From Merdivivens faecigallinarum (lineage in GTDB: Bacteria; Bacteroidota; Bacteroidia; Bacteroidales; UBA932): a stretch of 10,430 bases of DNA. Positions 5,520-10,430 of this stretch are shown one piece after another. The translations under genes were made by a program, and so were the position numbers. The stretch spans positions 1 to 10,430 of the forward strand of contig JADILY010000094.1 in NCBI GenBank assembly GCA_017695055.1, in the 5' to 3' direction. Under the pieces are notes generated by a model, which was not told the DNA's origin, did not search any database, and saw only the letters and a program-made list of their open reading frames with translations. Numbering within the stretch: position 1 is the stretch's first letter; every line of letters begins with the position of its first letter.

Positions 5520-8015
5520 TTATATAAACCTTCCCGTAATGCTTTCCGGACAGGTTTTTATCTGTTCCGGAGTACCGGCGGCCACTATCCTGCCGCCCTC
5601 GTCACCGCCTCCGGGCCCCATGTCTATGATGTAGTCGGCATTGCGGATTACATCGAGGTCATGCTCTATGACCACCACGGTGGCCCCGCGGTCCACAAGA
5701 CTCTGGAACACCCCGAGAAGGGTCTGCACATCGGACGGATGCAAACCTATAGTCGGCTCATCGAAAACGAAGACCGAGCCTTCCTGCCCCCGCCCCATTT
5801 CGCTGGCCAGCTTGAGCCTCTGGGCCTCGCCTCCGGACAGGCCCGGAGTCTCCTCGCCCAAAGTAAGATAACCGAGTCCGAGAGACTGGAGCACCTGCAA
5901 ACGCTGGCGGACGGTTTTCAAGTCGTTGCAGGCCGCCAAGGCATCGTTCACGTCCATGGCCATAAGCTCCGGAAGCGAATAACGCTCCCCGGCCTCGTTT
6001 TCCCGATAAACGGAATAGGCCTCCTTTGAATATCTCGAACCGCGGCAATCCGGACACGGTATGTCCACATCCGGCAGAAACTGGACATCCAGACTGATTA
6101 CTCCTGTGCCGTCACAGGTCGGACAGCGCAGGCGCCCGGTATTATATGAAAAATCCCCGTCCTTATAACCTTTTTTCTTCGCATCCCCGGTCTTTGCGTA
6201 TATTTTCCTCAACTCATCATGCACATTGGCGTATGTAGCCACGGTGGAACGGACGTTTATACCTATCGGCGAGGCATCTATCAGCTTCACCTGCCGGATT
6301 CCTTCCGCTTCTATGCCCTTCACATGCCCGGGCAGCCTGCAACCCGAAACGCAGGACTGCAAGGCCGGGATGAGGCTCTCCAGCACCAAAGTAGTCTTTC
6401 CCGAGCCGGAAACCCCGGTAACAACTGTCAGCCGCCCTTTCGGGATATCCGCCTCAAGAGGCCTGACCGTATGAATCCTCCCTGTCGAAAGATGAATCTT
6501 CCCGTAACGGAAGACCTCGGCCGAGGCAGCCCTGTCGCGCATGCGGACATTGGCTTTTCCGGACAGGAACGGCCCTATTTCCGACACGGGATTACGCTCT
6601 ATGTCTCCTATCGTCCCTTCGGCAATGACATGGCCTCCGGACGAGCCCGCACCCGGCCCCAGCTCTATAAGCCAGTCGGACTCCGCAAGAATCTGTATGT
6701 CATGATCGACCAGGACCACGGAATTTCCGTCCGCAATCAAATCCTTCATCACGCCGGCAAGTCCCCTGATATTGGCAGGATGGAGACCTATCGACGGCTC
6801 GTCAAGGACATAAAGTACCCCGGTAGTCCGGTTCCTGACCGCCCTGGCCAGCTGCATGCGCTGCCGCTCGCCCGTCGAAAGTGTCGAAGCCGCCCTGTCT
6901 ATGCCGATATAGCCTATCCCGAGATCGAGGAGCCTCCGCGACACATCGAGAAAAGACTCGCAGATACTCTGGGCCATAGGCCGCATTTCCTCCGGCAAAG
7001 ACCCTGGAATGCCCTTTACCCAGTCCACAAGCTCCGTCAACGTCATCTTGCAGGCCTCGTCCAAAGAGATTCCACGCACAAGCGGGGCGCGGGCCGCCTG
7101 CGAAAGCCGGCTTCCTCCGCAATCCGGACACGTCTCCGTCTTAAGGAATTTTTCCACCCGCTTCATCCCCTTCTCGTCCTTGACCTTCGCCAGGGCGTTC
7201 TCCACCGTATATACCGCATTGAAATAGGTAAAATCCAGTTCTCCCGCCTGATTCGTATTTTTCGATTTATAGAAAATATGTTTCTTCTCGGCCGGCCCGT
7301 GGAATACGATATCCCTCTCTTTCTCCGTCAACCGATTGAAAGGCACGTCCGTCCTGACTCCCATGGCCCGGCAGACATCGGTCATGAGCGACCACATCAA
7401 CGTATTCCACGGAGCCACGGCCCCCTCATCGATACTGAGGCTTTCATCGGGGACAAGGGTGGACTCGTCCACCGTGCGCACAGTCCCCGTACCGTCGCAT
7501 TTCGGGCATGCACCCTGGCTGTTAAACGACAACTGCTCGGCTGAAGGGGCGAAAAAATGCGCCCCGCACTCCGGACAGACAAGTTCCTGACCGGCAGCCA
7601 CAAGCAGCGAGGGCTCTAAATAATGCCCGTTAGGACATCTGTGGCTGGCCAGTCGGGAATAGATGAGCCTCAGACTGTTGAGCAGCTCCGTTCCCGTACC
7701 GAAAGTGCTGCGTATGCCGGGAATGCCGGGCCGCTGATGCATGGCTAACGAAGCCGGGACATAAAGCACCTCGTCCACATCCGCCCTCGCCGCCTGAGTC
7801 ATCCTCCTTCGGGTATAAGTCGAAAGCGATTCGAGATAACGCCTCGAACCTTCGGCATACAGGACTCCGAGGGCGAGCGAAGACTTCCCCGAACCTGAAA
7901 CACCGGCAATGCCCACGATACTGTTCAAAGGCACTTCCACATCAATATTTTTAAGATTGTGCACCCTCGCGCCGCGCACGATGATTTTTTCAGGAGTTTT
8001 CATTTTTTCCGCCAT
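5520..8015 (-). CDS. UvrA-like ABC ATPase, class II (UvrA2/DrrC type), lacking the UvrB-binding domain
   Basis: The 831-aa protein has both UvrA ATPase modules. Walker A motifs are GVSGSGKSS (residues 38-46) and GVSGSGKTT (534-542). ABC signatures are LSTGE (379-383) and LSGGE (726-730). Walker B motifs are VLDEPSIGLHP (403-413) and VFDEPTIGLHP (750-760). Zinc modules are C147/C150/C170/C173 and C631/C634/C654/C657. Ordinary UvrA is about 940 aa; here the segment between RCPNGH (126-131) and CPEC (147) is only about 15 residues, where E. coli UvrA carries the roughly 100-residue UvrB-binding domain. That places it with UvrA2/DrrC proteins, linked to tolerance of DNA-damaging or intercalating drugs, and it probably cannot load UvrB normally. 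The start matches the family N-terminus (IIVRGARVHNLKNI). It is divergent from trkA. Confidence 0.93.
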   Translation of the reverse strand: MAEKMKTPEKIIVRGARVHNLKNIDVEVPLNSIVGIAGVSGSGKSSLALGVLYAEGSRRYLESLSTYTRRRMTQAARADVDEVLYVPASLAMHQRPGIPGIRSTFGTGTELLNSLRLIYSRLASHRCPNGHYLEPSLLVAAGQELVCPECGAHFFAPSAEQLSFNSQGACPKCDGTGTVRTVDESTLVPDESLSIDEGAVAPWNTLMWSLMTDVCRAMGVRTDVPFNRLTEKERDIVFHGPAEKKHIFYKSKNTNQAGELDFTYFNAVYTVENALAKVKDEKGMKRVEKFLKTETCPDCGGSRLSQAARAPLVRGISLDEACKMTLTELVDWVKGIPGSLPEEMRPMAQSICESFLDVSRRLLDLGIGYIGIDRAASTLSTGERQRMQLARAVRNRTTGVLYVLDEPSIGLHPANIRGLAGVMKDLIADGNSVVLVDHDIQILAESDWLIELGPGAGSSGGHVIAEGTIGDIERNPVSEIGPFLSGKANVRMRDRAASAEVFRYGKIHLSTGRIHTVRPLEADIPKGRLTVVTGVSGSGKTTLVLESLIPALQSCVSGCRLPGHVKGIEAEGIRQVKLIDASPIGINVRSTVATYANVHDELRKIYAKTGDAKKKGYKDGDFSYNTGRLRCPTCDGTGVISLDVQFLPDVDIPCPDCRGSRYSKEAYSVYRENEAGERYSLPELMAMDVNDALAACNDLKTVRQRLQVLQSLGLGYLTLGEETPGLSGGEAQRLKLASEMGRGQEGSVFVFDEPTIGLHPSDVQTLLGVFQSLVDRGATVVVIEHDLDVIRNADYIIDMGPGGGDEGGRIVAAGTPEQIKTCPESITGRFI

Positions 8016-8031
8016 AAGCCATCGGATTTTT

Positions 8032-8078
8032 CAGAAGCAGTTTAAAAATTTTCTCAGAAGCTGTTTAAAATTTTTTCT
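8032..8078. repeat. Tandem duplication of the foldback element's left end
   Basis: Two adjacent copies of a 23-24-nt unit, CAGAAGCAGTTTAAAAATTTTCT (given here by position, 8032-8054) and 8055-8078, differ at one base and by one extra T. Both resemble the terminal arm of the palindromic element that begins in the second copy. The duplication lies 17 nt before the uvrA-like start codon on the other strand. Confidence 0.7.
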
Positions 8079-8217
8079 CAGAAAATTTGAGACAGGCTTC
8101 CGTGCAGGTTTTTGCCGTTTTTTGAGGAGAATAGCAGCGCTATTTTACGATAAAAATGGCGGAAAGATGCCGGAATGATGTCACAAAGAACTTTTGAAAA
8201 AATTTTAAACAGCTTCT
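8056..8217. repeat. Imperfect 162-bp palindrome, foldback or MITE-like element
   Basis: The two ends are perfect 22-nt inverted repeats (8056-8077 and 8196-8217; core AGAAGCTGTTTAAAAT). The halves continue to pair discontinuously: TTTGAGACAGGCTTCCG on the left matches TTTGTGACATCATTCCG read from the other strand, GCC plus a T-run recurs in both, and the centre is AATAGC(8130-8135)-AGC-GCTATT(8139-8144). Everything is symmetric around about 8137. No open frame of note lies inside. Perfect ends, palindromic body and intergenic position fit a non-autonomous foldback element or a BIME-like repeat, or a structured RNA when transcribed. I see no convincing target-site duplication. Confidence 0.7.
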
Positions 8218-8231
8218 TCTCAATCATTCTA

Positions 8232-8239
8232 CAAAAATA
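8232..8239 (-). promoter_or_regulatory. Candidate -7 box of the uvrA2-like gene
   Basis: Read on the - strand this is TATTTTTG, an exact TAnnTTTG. No TTTG is found at the -33 spacing. It sits 15 nt outside the right end of the palindrome, so a transcript from it would contain the whole element in a 5' leader of about 210 nt before the gene starts at 8015. No better -7 box was seen between the element and the gene. Confidence 0.4.
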
Positions 8240-8293
8240 CACTCTTTATCCGACATTCGGAGCCGCCCGGACCGACATAAAAAGAAAATTGAT

Positions 8294-8301
8294 TATCTTT
8301 G
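8294..8301 (+). promoter_or_regulatory. Candidate -7 box of trkA
   Basis: TATCTTTG matches TAnnTTTG exactly, 29 nt before the ATG at 8331; the expected transcription start is close to 8308. There is no good -33 TTTG. The position rules against the alternative TTG start at 8310, which would leave almost no leader. It faces the - strand box at 8232-8239, forming a divergent promoter pair. Confidence 0.5.
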
Positions 8302-8330
8302 AAAATTGATTGAAAATAAAATTTGCACCG

Positions 8331-9686
8331 ATGAGAATAGTCATAGCCGGAGCCGGCGAGGTCGGCAGCCATCTGGCAAAGATGCTTAGTTCAAGTTCCG
8401 AGACCAACAACATAACCGTGCTCGACAGCAATCCGGAAAGGCTGGAAGCGCTTGCCGGGACTACGGACGTACTTACGGTCGAAGGCGACCCCTCATCCAT
8501 AGAAAAACTGAAAGAAGCCGGAGCGGGGAAAGCCGACCTGTTCATAGCCGTAAGCCCGGCGGCCCTGCAGGACGTAAACATAGTGAGCGCCCTGCTGGCT
8601 AAAAACCTCGGGGCGAAAAAGGTCGCGGCGAGGATAAACAACGAAGAATACATGAAGGCCGAAAACCGCCTGCTCTTCACTTCCCTCGGCATAGATTTGC
8701 TATTCTACCCCGAAAAGGTAGCCGCCGAAGAAATAAGCGAGCTGATGAAGCACACGGCTTCCACCGAATTCATGGACTTCGCACAGGGAAAACTCCAGAT
8801 GATGGTATTCAAACTCGACGACGGAGCCTCCCTCATAGGAAAACGCCCCTCCGATTTTTCCGGAACCTACAAAGACCTTCCTTTCCGCGTTGTCGCCATC
8901 TCCAGAAACGGCAAGACAATCATCCCCCACACCGACACCAAGCTCAAGATGAACGACCTCATATTCATGATAACCAAGAAAGAGGGAGTGAACGAGCTGA
9001 TGCGCTACACGGGGAAACCCAACATAAAAATCAACAGCATGATGATTCTCGGAGGAGGAAAAATAGGAGAATTCGTTGCGGCGAGCGCGGCCAGGACGAC
9101 TTCGAACATCAAACTGATAGAACTAAAGAAAGACCGTTGCACCGAATTGTCGGAAAAATTCGACAACATCCTGGTAGTCAACGGAGACGGCCGTAATTCG
9201 GATTTTCTTATCGAAGAAGGAATCAAGGACTACGATTCATTCGTGGCCGTCACCAGCAATACCGAGACCAACATCCTTGCCTGCATGATAGCGAAACGCT
9301 TCGGAGTGCCGAAGACCATAGCCGAAGTGGAGAACATCGAATACATCCAGCTTGCCAAGGGAATGGGCGTGGACGCGGTAATCAACAAAAAACTCATAAC
9401 CGCCGGACGTATCTTCAAACTCACGCTCAGCAGCAAGGTAAGGAATGTCAAATACCTGAGCGGGACGGAAGCCGAAGTGATAGAATACATCGTCAATCCG
9501 GAGTCGAAAATAACCACGGCGCCGCTGAAGGAACTCGATTTTCCCAAGGATGCGATTATCGGAGGGCTCGTAAGAGGCAAGGAAAGCATCATCGCCGTCG
9601 GGAGCACCCGGATAATGCCTTACGACAAAGTCGCCGTTTTTGCCCTGCCGCACGCTGTAAAGGAAGTAGACAAATTTTTCAATTAA
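8331..9686 (+). CDS. trkA: TrkA, NAD-binding regulatory subunit of Trk potassium uptake
   Basis: The 451-aa cytoplasmic protein has the full TrkA layout, two RCK_N-RCK_C units. The first Rossmann domain begins IVIAGAGEVGSHLA, with nucleotide loop G7-A-G9-E-V-G12 and the ribose-binding acid D32 in VLDSNPERL. RCK_C follows at about 145-218. The second Rossmann domain begins MMILGGGKIGEF (237-248), with E264 in LIELKKDR, and the last RCK_C covers about 373-447. TrkA rings bind nucleotide and gate the membrane subunit TrkH, which is not in the window. The ATG at 8331 is preferred to the TTG at 8310, since TrkA proteins start with the first Rossmann strand. The ABC-F gene begins 12 nt after the stop, so the two are probably co-transcribed. 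Confidence 0.95.
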   Translation: MRIVIAGAGEVGSHLAKMLSSSSETNNITVLDSNPERLEALAGTTDVLTVEGDPSSIEKLKEAGAGKADLFIAVSPAALQDVNIVSALLAKNLGAKKVAARINNEEYMKAENRLLFTSLGIDLLFYPEKVAAEEISELMKHTASTEFMDFAQGKLQMMVFKLDDGASLIGKRPSDFSGTYKDLPFRVVAISRNGKTIIPHTDTKLKMNDLIFMITKKEGVNELMRYTGKPNIKINSMMILGGGKIGEFVAASAARTTSNIKLIELKKDRCTELSEKFDNILVVNGDGRNSDFLIEEGIKDYDSFVAVTSNTETNILACMIAKRFGVPKTIAEVENIEYIQLAKGMGVDAVINKKLITAGRIFKLTLSSKVRNVKYLSGTEAEVIEYIVNPESKITTAPLKELDFPKDAIIGGLVRGKESIIAVGSTRIMPYDKVAVFALPHAVKEVDKFFN

Positions 9687-9698
9687 CACCGGAACGAT

Positions 9699-10430
9699 AT
9701 GCCGAGCTACCTGCAAGTCGAGAACATAAGCAAATCATACGGGCCCAAAACGCTGTTCGATAACATATCCTTCAACATAAACGAGGGGGACAAAATGGCC
9801 CTTGTCGGACCTAACGGATGCGGTAAAAGTTCCCTGCTGAAAATCCTCGCAGGGGCGGACAGTTCCGATTCCGGAGGAAAAATAATCTTCCTGAAAGACA
9901 TACGGATTTCTTTCCTGGAACAGGAGTTTGCATACGACCCGGAAAAGACCATAATGGAGGAAATCATCGGAAGGGAGGAGGCCAGGAAAATCTGGCACAG
10001 CGAGGAACAGAAATGGGAATATGAAAGAAAACTCGTCAGCAACCTCACTTCCTTCCGTCTGACCGACACGGGAAAAAAGATGAAGGACCTCTCCGGAGGG
10101 GAAATAAAAAGGGCCGCCATAGCCGCGCTGCTTGCCGAAGAACCGGATTTCCTCATACTCGACGAACCTACCAACCATCTTGACATCGAAGCGATAGAGA
10201 CTTTGGAAAACTATCTCTCGCGGTCGAGGTCCACCCTGCTCATGGTCACCCACGACAGGTATTTTCTCGACAAAGTATGCAACACCATCCTCGAACTCGA
10301 CGGTGGCTCGCTGTACCTTTACCGCGGGAACTATGCCCAGTATCTTGAAAAAAGGGAAGAGAGGCTGAACAACCAGAGGGCCGAGACCGACAAGGTCCGC
10401 AACATTTTCAGACGGGAACTCGAATGGATG
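9699..10430 (+). CDS. ABC-F ATPase, Uup-like, truncated by the window end
   Basis: The first 244 codons of a soluble ABC-F protein are present with no stop. The first ATPase domain begins with LQVENISKSYG. It has Walker A GPNGCGKSS (residues 37-45), signature LSGGE (131-135), Walker B LILDEPTNHLD (152-162) and the switch histidine in VTHDRYFLD (183-191). After it comes GNYAQYLEKREERLNNQ (210-226), then a charged segment ending RRELEWM, the linker typical of Uup/YdiF-type proteins. Family members bind the ribosome or DNA junctions and carry a second ATPase domain, outside the window. The gene follows trkA by 12 nt and is probably read from the same promoter. Uup is the best match in type, but without the C-terminus the subfamily stays open. 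Confidence 0.92.
   Translation, partial: MPSYLQVENISKSYGPKTLFDNISFNINEGDKMALVGPNGCGKSSLLKILAGADSSDSGGKIIFLKDIRISFLEQEFAYDPEKTIMEEIIGREEARKIWHSEEQKWEYERKLVSNLTSFRLTDTGKKMKDLSGGEIKRAAIAALLAEEPDFLILDEPTNHLDIEAIETLENYLSRSRSTLLMVTHDRYFLDKVCNTILELDGGSLYLYRGNYAQYLEKREERLNNQRAETDKVRNIFRRELEWM

Noticed and set aside
6219..7544. A 441-codon open frame on the + strand opposite the UvrA-like gene
   Set aside because: It is fully antisense to an unmistakable UvrA-family coding sequence, in GC-rich DNA where long shadow frames are expected. Its translation is rich in Arg, His and Pro with no recognisable motif.
8032..8217. CRISPR array suggested by the repeated AGAAG...TTTAAAA units
   Set aside because: There are only two adjacent direct copies without spacers, and the third is inverted. 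The arrangement is a palindromic element, and no cas genes are present.
8310..8330. Upstream TTG start giving TrkA seven extra residues
   Set aside because: The ATG at 8331 begins exactly at the first Rossmann strand, and the -7 box at 8294-8301 places the transcription start almost at the TTG.

Overview
The window looks like a Bacteroidota chromosome, most likely Bacteroidales. Four candidate promoters carry the Bacteroidota -7 motif TAnnTTTG (TATATTTG, TATCTTTG twice, TATTTTTG), ribosome-binding sites are weak or A-rich, and the protein families are typical of gut Bacteroidales. I cannot name a genus from the sequence.

Positions 1 to about 4640 are an AT-rich accessory segment, all on the + strand. 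It opens with a tripartite toxin-antitoxin operon of the HipBST type: a HipB-like helix-turn-helix protein, a free-standing HipA N-terminal domain (HipS-like) and a small HipA-fold kinase (HipT-like). The genes overlap by 4 and 8 nt. A 21-nt inverted repeat and further half-sites upstream look like an autorepression operator. The operon runs through another 4-nt overlap into a lipoprotein serine hydrolase of the beta-lactamase/NylB fold. A separately promoted 379-aa lipoprotein of unknown family and a tiny possible gene follow.

Positions about 4640-5400 hold an orphan PP2C-type protein phosphatase on the - strand, convergent with the accessory genes. Between them lie two concentric inverted repeats sharing one centre. 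An unexplained open frame sits between the phosphatase and the next gene.

Positions 5520-10430 are visibly more GC-rich and look like backbone. On the - strand is a class II UvrA-like protein (UvrA2/DrrC type) without the UvrB-binding domain. Divergent from it are trkA (potassium uptake regulation) and, 12 nt further on, an Uup-type ABC-F ATPase cut off by the window end. The divergent intergenic region holds a roughly 160-bp imperfect palindrome with 22-nt perfect ends, a foldback or MITE-like element. A candidate uvrA2 promoter lies just outside it, so the element would be transcribed as that gene's 5' leader.

The strongest candidates for something underdescribed are the four-gene HipBST plus serine hydrolase operon, the cysteine motif at the N-terminus of its kinase, and the foldback element in the uvrA2 leader.
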